DNA of 64,000 nucleotides from Hungatella sp. UBA3147 (GCA_002365025.1 DEYX01000078.1:1-64000); one strand, 5' to 3'; numbered from the stretch's first letter, positions 7,927-16,694 are shown. Numbers and translations are program-made. The notes: generated by a model from the letters alone, not told the origin.

Positions 7927-9084
7927 ATGAAATTATTGTTTGCATCTGACTCGTTTAAGGGGACTCTTTCCAGTGAACAGACCATAGAACTGTTAAAAAA
8001 AGCTGCGGCGGAAGTGTTTGAACAGTGGGAAGGTATCGGAATCCCCGTGGCCGATGGAGGAGAAGGAACAACGGATGCGGTGATCGCAGCCATGCAGGGG
8101 GAAAGAATCCCCTTAACCGTCTGTGGGCCGCTTCTTGCTCCTGTAAACGCTTATTACGGAAAATTGGATGAGAAACGTGCCATCCTTGAGATGGCGGCGG
8201 CTTCCGGGCTTCCTCTGATTCCAAGAGATTTAAGGGATCCAAGGAACACCACGACCTATGGGACCGGAGAGCTGATAAGAGATGCTTTGGAACGGGGCTT
8301 TACCGATATTTCCATAGCAATCGGCGGTTCAGCGACCAATGACGGCGGCATGGGCTGTATGAGGGCATTAGGAGTAAAATTCCTTGATTCGGAGGGAAGA
8401 GAGTTAGAAGGAACAGGAAGAGATCTGGAAAAAGTCGCCCATATTGATAGTTCCGGCCTCCATCCCCTGATTTCTAAAGTAAAAATGACAGCCATGTGCG
8501 ACGTCAATAATCCCTTATGTGGGAAAGACGGAGCCACCTACACGTTTGGAAAACAGAAGGGCGGTTCACCCCAGGTCCTTGATGAACTGGAAAGAGGAAT
8601 GCAGAACTACCGGGATGTGATGATACGGGAACTGGGGATTAATCCTGATCATATGCCAGGTTCCGGAGCCGCTGGGGGCCTTGGCGCGGCACTTCTGGTA
8701 TTTCTCCATGCGGAGTTAAAATCAGGAATTGAAACGGTTCTGGATCTGATTGATTTTGATTCCCGCCTGGAAGATGTGTCTATGGTTGTGACCGGAGAGG
8801 GGCGCACGGACTGGCAGTCCTGTTTTGGAAAGGTAATACAGGGTATTGGAATGAGGTGTAAAAGAAAAGGAATTCCGGCTGTTGCTCTGGTAGGAGCTAT
8901 GGGAGAAGGTGCAGAAAAGATTTATGACTTTGGGATCTGCTCCATCATTACAACGGTCAATGGAGTCATGGAACTGGATAAGGCCCTGGAAGATGCAGAG
9001 GACTTATATTATCAGGGAGCTCTTCGGATGTTCCGTTTTATAAAAACTGGCATGGAAATACAGAAAAAGGCTGCGGATATTTAA
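7927..9084 (+). CDS. glxK: Glycerate kinase (GlxK/GarK family)
   Basis: A 385-residue type I glycerate kinase that phosphorylates D-glycerate to a phosphoglycerate entering glycolysis. Family hallmarks: an N-terminal FASDSFKGTLSS, PVADGGEGTTDA (about 40-52), YGTGELIRDA, IGGSATNDGGMGC (about 134-146), GSGAAGGLGAAL and VTGEGRTDWQS. Length matches the family (375-390). A clear AAAGGAGG precedes the ATG. It forms a unit with the GntP permease and CdaR: uptake, phosphorylation and control. Whether the product is the 2- or 3-phosphate cannot be read here. Confidence 0.92.
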   Translation: MKLLFASDSFKGTLSSEQTIELLKKAAAEVFEQWEGIGIPVADGGEGTTDAVIAAMQGERIPLTVCGPLLAPVNAYYGKLDEKRAILEMAAASGLPLIPRDLRDPRNTTTYGTGELIRDALERGFTDISIAIGGSATNDGGMGCMRALGVKFLDSEGRELEGTGRDLEKVAHIDSSGLHPLISKVKMTAMCDVNNPLCGKDGATYTFGKQKGGSPQVLDELERGMQNYRDVMIRELGINPDHMPGSGAAGGLGAALLVFLHAELKSGIETVLDLIDFDSRLEDVSMVVTGEGRTDWQSCFGKVIQGIGMRCKRKGIPAVALVGAMGEGAEKIYDFGICSIITTVNGVMELDKALEDAEDLYYQGALRMFRFIKTGMEIQKKAADI

Positions 9085-9100
9085 ATCCGCAGCCTTTTTT
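9067..9100. terminator. Bidirectional terminator between glxK and the chemoreceptor gene
   Basis: Twelve-bp perfect stem AAGGCTGCGGAT (9067-9078) / ATCCGCAGCCTT (9085-9096) with T on the plus side and A on the other. It overlaps the glxK stop codon and serves the convergent minus-strand gene too. Confidence 0.88.
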
Positions 9101-9134
9101 CAGGCATTGCCAGTAGAAAAGAATCCTGAAACTA

Positions 9135-11408
9135 TTAATATTTATCATAAGTCTCTTCCGGGGCAGAATCCTCCCAAGAAGTAGAATCCTCCCAAGCAGC
9201 AGAACCCTCAAAAGCAGCAGAATCCTTCCAGGTAGTAGAATCCCTCCAGGCAGCAGTTGGTTCACTGGTTGTGGAAGGTACTTTATCCATCAGTTGAAAT
9301 TTTTCTACCAGGGATTTTAGATTATAGGCCTGGGCGGTCAGTTCTTCGGAAGTGGCTGCGCTTTCTTCCGATGTTGCGGAAGTGGTCTGTACAACGGCGG
9401 ATATCTGGTCAATGCCAGTTGTAATCTGCAGCAAGGCGTCAGACTGGGCGGCGGATGCTTCCGCGATTTCTGCGACCCTGACGGAAGAAATATTGGATTT
9501 TTCAACTACAAGCCGCAGCGCTTCTGCAGTTTCATCTGCTATTTTAGTTCCGTTTCCAATGGCAGTAATAGCGTTTTCAATAAGAGCCGTGGTATTTTTA
9601 GCAGCTTCCGCAGACTTGCCGGCCAGATTACGGACTTCATCGGCTACCACCGCAAATCCCTTTCCGGCAGAACCGGCTCTTGCAGCTTCAACAGCTGCAT
9701 TCAGTGCCAGGATATTGGTCTGGAAAGCGATATCGTCAATGGTTTTGATGATTTTGCTTATTTCGCCGGAGGTACTTGCGATTTCATTCATTGCTGAAAT
9801 CATATCCCTCATTTTCTGATCACTAGTCAGCATGCCTTCGCATGCTTCCAGGGACAGGGTATTTGCCTCTAAGGCATTGGACGCGTTTTCTTTTACCCGT
9901 TCTGAAACTTCGTTAATGGCTGCGGACAGCTCTTCGATGGAAGAGGCCTGTTCCGTTGCTCCCTGGCTGAGAGACTGGGAAGCATCAGATACCTGGGAGG
10001 CCCCTGTGGAAACCTGTTCGGAAGCCTGGTCAATCTCTGAAAGTGTATCACTTAAGGTAAGGCGTATGTTTTGCATTGCTTCCAGGATATACTGGTACGC
10101 TCCGGTGTATTTTTCCTCATGAATGGACGTTACCTTGAAATTGCCGTTGCTCATTTCGCCCAGAACCTCATTAATATCCTGGATGATGAATTTTAAGTTT
10201 TCCGCCATATCCATAAATGTTTTGGACAGTACACCTATTTCATCCATGGACTGAACCTCCATCTGGATATCCAAGTCACCGGAAGCGATGCTGGCTGCAG
10301 CGGCCATCACACCGTCAATAGGGCGAAGAGTCTTTTTTAAGAAAACAATGACAACCGCATTAATTATGATCAGTGCAAGGACTGCTAGAAGAGTCATTAA
10401 TTCAATGATCTTTATTACATCCTTTGTCAGATCATTCCTTTCCAGACAACTGGAAGCCCACCAGGTCTGTGACCCGCAGGTAATCGGGTAATAATATCTC
10501 GATTCCATGGTTCCATCGGATCTTTTGGTATCAATTTGGAATTCAGTTTTAGCCTGCTGCAGGGCTGTAATTTTAGCATAATCCGAAGGAGAAATCATCT
10601 CACTTAGGTTTCTGCCGATGTTGTCGTTTGATTGGCTGTCATAGACAATCTTGTTTTCTTCCGTGTAGATATCAACATACATGGTTTGATATTTTGAATC
10701 TGAAGTTTTTATCTTAGAAAAGTTGGAAACGTTAATATCAGCCAGAATTACTCCGATGACGTCTTCCCCTTTCATGACAGGAAAAGCAATGGTACTCATC
10801 ATAATTCCGTCGTAAAAATAAGGATCGGTGGTATAAGTAGCCTTTGTTTCCTTGGCAACACGGTAATAATCTTTTGTGGAATAGTCGCTGTATGCTCCAA
10901 GAGACTGAGCGGTTTTATTTTCAGCCTCTTTCTTGTCTACATAGAGGGAGTAATCCTTGACTCCGGGATCAAATTCTAATGGCTCAAAAAATGCACCGAT
11001 CCCATAAATATCAGGATTGGTGTCCACGGTTGACCAGGCGGAATTTAAGATATAATTCTCGATCGCATAATTAATTTCCTTAAGTCCAACATCGTATACC
11101 CTGCTCTTACGGACTGTGCTTTTCCAATCGCCGATAGCATTACTGTCGTTGTATGCACGGTATAAGTAATCCTGCAAATTTTTGGCGGTTCCAGAAGCAT
11201 CGTCGATTATAGCCTGTACCATGAGGCCATTCTGGGCGGATATTCCTGAAAATTCACCGTTGATTGCCTTTGAAACTGCTTTGCTTGCCTGCATTGCAGA
11301 GATCGAAATGAGCAAGATCAGGCTCGCTACCAGAATGATTCCCATAGCAATGGAAGTCTTTGCAGCAAGTTTCAAATTGCTGAACTTAAGCTTTTTCAAT
11401 ATCTTCAT
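9135..11408 (-). CDS. Methyl-accepting chemotaxis protein with dCache sensor
   Basis: A 757-residue transmembrane chemoreceptor. The first membrane helix is at about 19-41. A periplasmic-type dCache domain (about 45-330) includes [13 protein letters not shown] and [13 protein letters not shown] motifs and [16 protein letters not shown]. The second helix is at about 334-358, then HAMP (about 359-415). The cytoplasmic signalling hairpin has [18 protein letters not shown] and [20 protein letters not shown]. The C-terminal tail after about 717 has five hexapeptide repeats of the form A-A-W-x-D-S (see 9165-9254). It is a single gene with no che genes nearby. The sensed ligand is unknown; dCache domains often bind amino acids or other small metabolites. 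Confidence 0.93.
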   Translation of the reverse strand: MKILKKLKFSNLKLAAKTSIAMGIILVASLILLISISAMQASKAVSKAINGEFSGISAQNGLMVQAIIDDASGTAKNLQDYLYRAYNDSNAIGDWKSTVRKSRVYDVGLKEINYAIENYILNSAWSTVDTNPDIYGIGAFFEPLEFDPGVKDYSLYVDKKEAENKTAQSLGAYSDYSTKDYYRVAKETKATYTTDPYFYDGIMMSTIAFPVMKGEDVIGVILADINVSNFSKIKTSDSKYQTMYVDIYTEENKIVYDSQSNDNIGRNLSEMISPSDYAKITALQQAKTEFQIDTKRSDGTMESRYYYPITCGSQTWWASSCLERNDLTKDVIKIIELMTLLAVLALIIINAVVIVFLKKTLRPIDGVMAAAASIASGDLDIQMEVQSMDEIGVLSKTFMDMAENLKFIIQDINEVLGEMSNGNFKVTSIHEEKYTGAYQYILEAMQNIRLTLSDTLSEIDQASEQVSTGASQVSDASQSLSQGATEQASSIEELSAAINEVSERVKENASNALEANTLSLEACEGMLTSDQKMRDMISAMNEIASTSGEISKIIKTIDDIAFQTNILALNAAVEAARAGSAGKGFAVVADEVRNLAGKSAEAAKNTTALIENAITAIGNGTKIADETAEALRLVVEKSNISSVRVAEIAEASAAQSDALLQITTGIDQISAVVQTTSATSEESAATSEELTAQAYNLKSLVEKFQLMDKVPSTTSEPTAAWRDSTTWKDSAAFEGSAAWEDSTSWEDSAPEETYDKY
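9165..9254 (-). repeat. Five 18-bp tandem repeats in the chemoreceptor tail
   Basis: Five imperfect 18-bp units of the form AGAATCCTCCCAAGMAGY on the plus strand. On the coding strand they give [24 protein letters not shown] and TSWEDS, directly before the last nine residues APEETYDKY. Confidence 0.9.
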
Positions 11409-11771
11409 AATTGTATTACACTCCCTTTTATTTAATGATCGGTCCGCTCTGTGGAAAAAGCGGAAAATTTTACCAGCAAATGAGTGAAAAAATATACTGC
11501 ATGTTATGCAGTAAAATTTTATGGCCTTATTCGGGTAAAAGAATAGATCCTCCTTTCGTATTTTAAGCTTTGCTCGTGACTTTGTTATACTACCTATATA
11601 ACAATTATATATTCGACATAAAAGGACAAAAAATTAATAGTATATCTTGATTTTTCAAAGAATCACAGCAATAACTGGGATAATCCACAAGGATTATAGG
11701 ATGACCTTTGGCCGCCCATAACTTATGGAAGCGGCCATTTTAAGAGAGCTGGAAGTGTTCCGGGTATTTTT
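11409..11771 (-). promoter_or_regulatory. Long structured leader of the chemoreceptor gene
   Basis: About 360 bp without a gene. Reading toward the chemoreceptor on the minus strand there is an inverted repeat with half-sites TTGTTATA (11582-11589) / TATAACAA (11597-11604). Next comes a GCAAAGC..CGAAAGGAGG region, then a hairpin ACTGCAT/ATGCAGT (plus-strand span 11495-11513) followed by a T-rich run that looks like a terminator ahead of the gene. A CCGCT/AGCGG hairpin precedes the ribosome site. GTCGAATAT near 11612-11620 faintly resembles a sigma-D -10. On the plus strand TGGCCGC (11709-11715) / GCGGCCA (11731-11737) plus TTTT forms another hairpin. No known riboswitch class could be matched. 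Confidence 0.4.
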
Positions 11772-12767
11772 CTAAACTACATATAAAATTGTCATTCCTT
11801 TTAGCTTTTCTTCTATTTGCTGTTTTAAAAACTGTTCCCCGTCGCTTCTTAAATCATCACGGTAGCAGTATTTTCCCTTTCCCCGCCCGGTCATGAGTTC
11901 CTTGTCATAAAGGCGTTCTGCCTGAGGAAATGCCTCTGTGTTGATTGCGTTCTGAACATAGCTGTAGGTCATGAAAATGATTTCAATGGGCGCCTGTTCC
12001 CTTACTTTTTTGGAGAGCCGGTCTGAAAGCGTATCAATCAGTTGAGAATACAGGTCTTTCCAGTCTTCGGTCATAATGATGGGAGCAATCAAAAGTCCCA
12101 CCCGGTATCCGGCGTCACACATGTTGTTTAAGGCGGTAATTCTGGCGTCTAAGCCAGAGGTGCCCGGTTCAAACCGGGTGATGATAGGCTGGGGGTTGAC
12201 ACTCATCCGCATGATGACACGGCCGCCGTGGCTGAGGCCAAGAAGGGGTTCTACCTTATTGAATTTCGTCGGGAAGGTGAGAAATCCATAGTTGCTCTTT
12301 CTGAAATTTTCGATTGTCCAGGCCAGATTTCCGGTTATGGTATTTTCAAGAACAAGATCACTGTTGCTGCCGATTTCATAGGTATAATTTTTTTCGGAGC
12401 GGGATCCGTGGTCCATGATTTTTTTAAGCATCTGCTCCCGGTTTACAAACAAACGCAAATAAGCACATTTGTTGTAGTTGCATACCAGATAGCAGTAGTG
12501 GCACATGGCGGTGCAGCCGGAAGAGGTATAAGGAACAAGAAAATCCGATACCTTGTGATTGGGAACGTAGTTGTGGGTTTTACGGACCCCTATGATGAGA
12601 TGTTGCTTCATGGCCGGAAAATCACTGTTTGGACGGGTCCGCAGCTCGTCTATTTTATTGTGGCTTTTAATAGGAATCCATGGAATCGAGCTGTATTTTT
12701 CCTTTAGACACCGGCCAAGTTCATAGTCTAGGGATTCTGGTTCGTAATAAATCTTATCTGGGAACAT
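11772..12767 (-). CDS. splB: Spore photoproduct lyase
   Basis: A 331-residue radical-SAM repair enzyme that reverts the 5-thyminyl-5,6-dihydrothymine dimer during spore germination. The [4Fe-4S]/SAM motif is CTAMCHYC (Cys85, Cys89, Cys92). Other shared blocks are HLIIGVRKT, FEPGTSGLDARI and GYRVGLLIAPI. The position that aligns (from memory) with the H-donor Cys141 of the Bacillus enzyme falls in YEIGSNSDLV and is Ser134, so the radical relay may differ. The gene is alone, with ACATGGGATACC-type upstream sequence giving GGAGGTATCCC before ATG. It supports an endospore-forming host. Expression in the forespore would be expected but no promoter was assigned. Confidence 0.9.
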   Translation of the reverse strand: MFPDKIYYEPESLDYELGRCLKEKYSSIPWIPIKSHNKIDELRTRPNSDFPAMKQHLIIGVRKTHNYVPNHKVSDFLVPYTSSGCTAMCHYCYLVCNYNKCAYLRLFVNREQMLKKIMDHGSRSEKNYTYEIGSNSDLVLENTITGNLAWTIENFRKSNYGFLTFPTKFNKVEPLLGLSHGGRVIMRMSVNPQPIITRFEPGTSGLDARITALNNMCDAGYRVGLLIAPIIMTEDWKDLYSQLIDTLSDRLSKKVREQAPIEIIFMTYSYVQNAINTEAFPQAERLYDKELMTGRGKGKYCYRDDLRSDGEQFLKQQIEEKLKGMTILYVV

Positions 12768-12849
12768 GGGATACCTCCGATAAAGATTAGTATGTGTGAA
12801 AAGTAAAGAGGTAAACCCATAAAACCGTATAAATTTTTATGAAATTTTT

Positions 12850-12891
12850 GTTGTAATTACAACGGACAGAAGCCAAAGAGCATAGTATGAT
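12850..12891 (+). promoter_or_regulatory. Crp/Fnr-type operator and -10 box before the ferredoxin-like gene
   Basis: Perfect palindrome GTTGTAATTACAAC (12850-12863) and a -10 TATGAT (12886-12891). The centre-to--10 distance is 29.5 bp, identical to that at 14425-14466. This puts the centre near -41.5, the class II activator position. No good -35 is present. Confidence 0.72.
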
Positions 12892-12926
12892 AGCTTCAGA
12901 AAGCAAATAAGAGGAGGCGATAAGGC

Positions 12927-13628
12927 ATGGTTCGTAGAATTATTCAGATTGATAAAGAAAAATGCAATGGCTGTGGCCTTTGTGCGGCAGCATGCCATGA
13001 GGGAGCCATTGGAATGGTAAATGGAAAAGCAGTGCTTATGCGGGATGACTACTGCGATGGATTAGGGGACTGTCTTCCGACATGTCCTACCGGAGCCATT
13101 ACATTCGTAGAGCGGGAGGCAGCCGCCTATGATGAAGCGGCAGTGGAATTAAATAAGAAAAAGGCTGAGGCAAAAGGACACGCTTCCTTTAGCGGCTGCC
13201 CTGGAAGCCGGGCGATGCAGATTGAACGCACGGCCGAAACAAAGAAAACGGCTGAGGCTCCTATCCAGTCCCAGTTAAGACAGTGGCCGGTACAGATCAA
13301 GCTGGTTTCTGTGAAAGCACCTTATTTTGATCAGGCGGATTTATTGATCGCTGCGGACTGCAGCGCCTATGCTTATGGAGATTTTCATCAGAAATTCTTA
13401 AAGGGAAAGGTCGTTCTAGTGGGATGTCCGAAGCTGGACCAGGTAGATTACAGTGAGAAGCTGACGGAGATTATAAAGAACAACGCCATTCAAAGCATTA
13501 CGGTCGTCCGAATGGAAGTACCATGCTGCGGCGGTCTGGAACATGCGGCCTTAAGAGCCCTTGAGGACAGCGGCAAAGAAATTCCATGTGACGTAGTTAC
13601 CATCTCTGTTGATGGGAATATATTATAA
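12927..13628 (+). CDS. Dicluster ferredoxin-like iron-sulfur protein
   Basis: A 233-residue cytoplasmic iron-sulfur protein. The first cluster motif is canonical: CNGCGLCAAAC, with Cys13, 16, 19 and 23. The second is CDGLGDCLPTCP with Cys43, 49 and 53, but Leu46 replaces the fourth ligand; this variant appears typical of the family. A helical Lys/Glu linker follows, then a C-terminal domain with GCPGSRAMQ and VLVGCPKLD and a late MEVPCCGGLEHAA motif. These proteins are often found beside hybrid cluster proteins and may pass electrons to them. The same operator as the hcp operon lies upstream. The ATG follows GAGGAGGCGATAAGGC. Confidence 0.82.
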   Translation: MVRRIIQIDKEKCNGCGLCAAACHEGAIGMVNGKAVLMRDDYCDGLGDCLPTCPTGAITFVEREAAAYDEAAVELNKKKAEAKGHASFSGCPGSRAMQIERTAETKKTAEAPIQSQLRQWPVQIKLVSVKAPYFDQADLLIAADCSAYAYGDFHQKFLKGKVVLVGCPKLDQVDYSEKLTEIIKNNAIQSITVVRMEVPCCGGLEHAALRALEDSGKEIPCDVVTISVDGNIL

Positions 13629-13632
13629 AAAT

Positions 13633-13674
13633 AAAAGCGGAATCCGGGGATAATTGCACCGGATACCGCTTTTT
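13633..13674. terminator. Bidirectional terminator between convergent genes
   Basis: AAAAGCGG-a-ATCCGG ... CCGGAT-a-CCGCTTTTT stem. It ends the ferredoxin-like gene and probably the minus-strand regulator. Confidence 0.82.
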
Positions 13675-13714
13675 AAATAGTATTACGAGATAGGGTACGT
13701 CAGGCAGGAAGAAG

Positions 13715-14392
13715 TTATCCTTCATGGAGATCCTCTTTTAACGTGAACCGGTTCTTCTTATAGGTTAAAATTCCTTCGTCCTGCAATTTGCTCATTTCAT
13801 TGGACAAGGCACTGCGGTCAATGGACAGGTAATCCGCCAGCTGCTGCCTGTTAAATGGAATATCAAAAGTGGAGGAATTGTTTTTTAAGGATTCGGCGGA
13901 AAGGTAGGAGAGCAGTTTTTCCCTGATGGTCTTTTTGGACATATGCTGCATTTTTTTTGTGAGGATTAAATTCCGCCTGGCAATGGAAGATAAAAAGTTT
14001 TGCAACAGGCGTGTGTGGAAGGAGCATGCGGAGGTGCAGACGTTCATTATCCTGTTAAAATCCATAAACAGCACAACGCATTCGGAATCAGAGATAACAC
14101 TCATCTCAATCGGTAAGGAGGGGATGCAGGCATAGGTTTCTGCAAAAAGAGCGCCGGACATCGCCTCGGAAATAATGGTCCGTTTGCCCCAGAAATCCTC
14201 CTGTATGATGAGAGCAGTCCCGGTGAGTACCATTCCGACGGAACGGATGTAATCTCCGCTTCTTATAATAAATTCATCTTTTTTATAATGCTTAATCCGG
14301 GCCGACAGGCATTTTAGCATTGCGCTTATTTCCTCCGGCTGTACCCCGGAAAACAGGTTTGACTTTTTTAATATGGACAGGTATTCCTCCAT
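13715..14392 (-). CDS. Crp/Fnr-family regulator, HcpR-like
   Basis: A 225-residue regulator with an N-terminal cyclic-nucleotide-binding-type beta barrel (about 10-125; FIIRSGDYIRSVGMVLTGTA, SGALFAETYAC) and a C-terminal winged HTH (about 165-220; FNRQQLADYLSIDRSALSNEMSKL). It lacks the N-terminal Cys cluster of Fnr. Its place between a ferredoxin-like gene and the hcp operon matches HcpR, the regulator of hybrid cluster protein genes that responds to nitrosative stress. A 14-bp palindrome (14425-14438) sits in the divergent promoter region and a second copy before the ferredoxin-like gene; both are the expected targets. How it senses its signal (heme or other) cannot be read here. Confidence 0.85.
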   Translation of the reverse strand: MEEYLSILKKSNLFSGVQPEEISAMLKCLSARIKHYKKDEFIIRSGDYIRSVGMVLTGTALIIQEDFWGKRTIISEAMSGALFAETYACIPSLPIEMSVISDSECVVLFMDFNRIMNVCTSACSFHTRLLQNFLSSIARRNLILTKKMQHMSKKTIREKLLSYLSAESLKNNSSTFDIPFNRQQLADYLSIDRSALSNEMSKLQDEGILTYKKNRFTLKEDLHEG

Positions 14393-14424
14393 TTGCCGTC
14401 TCCTTTTTAAATTATTTTTATAAT

Positions 14425-14466
14425 GTTGTAATTACAACAGAAATGATGAGATTATTATATTATAAT
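14425..14466 (+). promoter_or_regulatory. Crp/Fnr-type operator and -10 box of the cupin-hcp operon
   Basis: GTTGTAATTACAAC (14425-14438) and TATAAT (14461-14466). No -35 consensus is present, consistent with an activator-dependent promoter. Operator sequence and spacing match 12850-12891 exactly. The site also lies upstream of the divergent regulator gene (autoregulation possible). Confidence 0.75.
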
Positions 14467-14505
14467 CTGCTTATAAAAGCAATAGGAAAACAAGGAGGCA
14501 GCCAA

Positions 14506-14841
14506 ATGACAGAAAAATTCATTAAAAATATTAAGCATGAAGAAATCGTAATGTTATCAGATCTGGTTCAGGCAAATGAAGGCCAGATCGTCAGCAAGAC
14601 CCTTGCACAGAATGAAGCCCTTAGCATTACGTTATTTGCATTTGATAAAGGGGAAGAAATCAGTACCCACGAATCCAACGGGGATGCCATGGTGACCGTT
14701 TTGGAAGGAACCGGAAAATTTACGGTAGACGGTAAGGAATATCTGTTAAATGCAGGAGAAACCCTTATCATGCCTGCAAAAAAGCCTCATGCGGTTTATG
14801 CGGAAGAACGCTTTAAGATGGAATTGGTTGTAGTATTTTAA
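14506..14841 (+). CDS. Small cupin-domain protein
   Basis: A 111-residue single cupin. The two cupin motifs are visible: GEEISTHESNGDAMVTVLEG with a His and Glu/Asp ligand set, and NAGETLIMPAKKPHAVYA with the second His. Such small cupins bind a divalent metal; their substrates are mostly unknown. The ATG at 14506 follows CAAGGAGGCAG with good spacing. An upstream in-frame ATG at 14320 lies inside the divergent regulator and is not credible. It is the first gene of the hcp operon, 44 bp before hcp, under the Crp/Fnr-type operator. A role in nitrosative stress is inferred from context only. Confidence 0.85.
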   Translation: MTEKFIKNIKHEEIVMLSDLVQANEGQIVSKTLAQNEALSITLFAFDKGEEISTHESNGDAMVTVLEGTGKFTVDGKEYLLNAGETLIMPAKKPHAVYAEERFKMELVVVF

Positions 14842-14885
14842 CCAGTTGGAATAAAAAGGACAGAATAGAAAGGTTGGATATAGAT

Positions 14886-16478
14886 ATGGATCATAAGATG
14901 TTTTGCTTTCAGTGTGAGCAGACGGCAGGCTGCAGCGGATGTACGGGCAGCGCAGGAGTGTGCGGCAAATCTGCAAGCACCGCAAATTTACAGGATGAAC
15001 TGACCGGAGCCCTGATCGGGCTGGCAAAGGCATGCGGCAATAATTCCCCTTTGGAGACTACCACAAAAATCCTCATAGAAGGGCTGTTTACCACCATCAC
15101 AAATGTAAATTTCAATGATGACGTTTTAGCAGAGATGATTAAAAGGGTACGGGAAGAAAAAGAAAAGATCGTGCCGGATTGCAGCAAATGTACCTCTGTT
15201 TGCGGAAATACTTCCGATTATGATATGAAGAACATTTGGGATGCACAGGAAGATATCCGTTCCTTAAAATCTTTGATTTTATTCGGACTTCGGGGCGTTG
15301 CAGCTTATGCCTATCATGCTATGGTTTTAGGATATGAAGATGAAGGAGTCAATCATTTCTTCTATAAGGCATTGTCAGTCATTAGCTATGATCTGACCAT
15401 GGAGCAGCTGCTTCCGGTGGTTCTTGAAGTGGGAGAGATCAATTTAAAATGCATGGAGCTGCTTGATAAAGCGAATACCACCGCATTTGGAACTCCGGAG
15501 CCTACCAAAGTGCCTCTTACCATTGAAAAAGGTCCGTTTATCGTAATCACAGGACATGATTTATATGATTTAAAACAGCTTCTTGAGCAGACAAAAGATA
15601 AGGGGATCAATATCTATACCCACGGAGAGATGCTTCCGGCCCATGGCTATCCGGAATTAAAGAAATATCCACATTTAAAGGGGAATTTCGGAACTGCATG
15701 GCAGAATCAGCAAAAAGAGTTTGATAACCTTCCTGCACCCATTCTCTTTACCACAAACTGCCTGATGCCTGTGAAAAAGAGCTATGCTGACCGTGTATTC
15801 ACTACAGAAGTGGTTTCCTATCCGGAAATGGTCCATATAGGAGATGACAAAGACTTTACTCCTGTCATTAAAAAGGCGTTGGAGCTTGGCGGATATGAAG
15901 AAGGCCATGAAATGACAGGAATCAACGGCGGCAAAGAAGTCATGACAGGATTTTCCCATGGAACCGTATTGGGAGTTGCAGATCAGGTCATTGATGCAGT
16001 GAAGCAGGGAGCGATCAGCCACTTCTTCTTAGTAGGCGGCTGTGACGGTGCTAATACAGGAAGAAATTATTATACCGATTTTGTAAAGCAGACGCCGGAG
16101 GATTCTATTATCTTAACCCTTGCCTGCGGAAAATACCGTTTTAATGATCTTGACCTAGGAACCATTGGAGGCCTTCCAAGAATCATGGATATGGGGCAGT
16201 GTAATGATGCATTTAGTGCCATCAAGGTAGCGGTTGCTCTGGCGGAAGCGTTTGGATGCGGGGTCAACGAGCTTCCCTTGTCCATGATATTATCCTGGTA
16301 TGAACAGAAGGCAGTGTGCATTCTTCTTACCTTGCTGCATCTTGGAATCAAGAATATCTACCTGGGGCCATCTTTACCTGCATTCTTATCACCAAATGTA
16401 TTAAACTTCCTTGTTGAAAACTACGGAATATCACCTATCAGCACACCGGAAGAGGATTTAAAGAAAATTCTTGGATAA
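14886..16478 (+). CDS. hcp: Hybrid cluster protein (hydroxylamine reductase / NO reductase)
   Basis: A 530-residue hybrid cluster protein. The N-terminal cubane ligands have the anaerobe pattern: CFQC, then SGC, then GVCGKS (C-x2-C-x8-C-x6-C). Hybrid-cluster ligand regions include ITGHDLYDL, YTHGEMLPAHGYPEL, GTAWQNQQKEF, FTTNCLMP, VGGCDGA, TLACGKYRF and the late SWYEQKAV. The family reduces hydroxylamine in vitro and NO to N2O in vivo. The ATG at 14886 gives the usual N-terminus; a TTG at 14874 is too close to the AGAAAGG site, though the ATG spacing of about 12 is long. It is the core of the cupin-hcp-DUF1858-unknown-hemerythrin operon. Confidence 0.96.
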   Translation: MDHKMFCFQCEQTAGCSGCTGSAGVCGKSASTANLQDELTGALIGLAKACGNNSPLETTTKILIEGLFTTITNVNFNDDVLAEMIKRVREEKEKIVPDCSKCTSVCGNTSDYDMKNIWDAQEDIRSLKSLILFGLRGVAAYAYHAMVLGYEDEGVNHFFYKALSVISYDLTMEQLLPVVLEVGEINLKCMELLDKANTTAFGTPEPTKVPLTIEKGPFIVITGHDLYDLKQLLEQTKDKGINIYTHGEMLPAHGYPELKKYPHLKGNFGTAWQNQQKEFDNLPAPILFTTNCLMPVKKSYADRVFTTEVVSYPEMVHIGDDKDFTPVIKKALELGGYEEGHEMTGINGGKEVMTGFSHGTVLGVADQVIDAVKQGAISHFFLVGGCDGANTGRNYYTDFVKQTPEDSIILTLACGKYRFNDLDLGTIGGLPRIMDMGQCNDAFSAIKVAVALAEAFGCGVNELPLSMILSWYEQKAVCILLTLLHLGIKNIYLGPSLPAFLSPNVLNFLVENYGISPISTPEEDLKKILG

Positions 16479-16511
16479 TATAAGTAATTAATAAATCAGG
16501 AGGATAATTAT

Positions 16512-16694
16512 ATGATAACGAAAGAAATGTATATTGGAGAAATATTAAGAAGCAATCCAAAGGCAGCGGAGATTTTAATGGGCTGCGGCATGCACTGTCT
16601 GGGATGTCCGTCATCCCAGATGGAATCCTTAGAAGATGCTTGTATGGTACACGGGCTTGATGCAGACACAGTGCTGGACAAGCTGAACCAATAA
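16512..16694 (+). CDS. DUF1858 / HCP-associated redox disulfide protein (copy 2)
   Basis: A 60-residue DUF1858 domain protein. The motif [12 protein letters not shown] (about 23-34) carries the CxxC pair plus one more Cys. Its position 33 bp after hcp is the textbook context for this domain. It shares GMHCLGCP and ACMVHGL with the paralog after lon (4354-4557). AGGAGG lies before the ATG. It may act as a redox or electron partner of Hcp; this is inference from gene neighbourhood. Confidence 0.88.
   Translation: MITKEMYIGEILRSNPKAAEILMGCGMHCLGCPSSQMESLEDACMVHGLDADTVLDKLNQ

Noticed and set aside
11495..11620. c-di-GMP-I (GEMM) riboswitch before the chemoreceptor
   Set aside because: GCAAAGC and CGAAAGG pieces are present but in the wrong order and without the two-domain layout, so the consensus is not met.
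14320..14505. Upstream extension of the cupin gene
   Set aside because: It would start inside the divergent regulator gene and cross the operator and promoter; the ribosome site is at 14492-14499.
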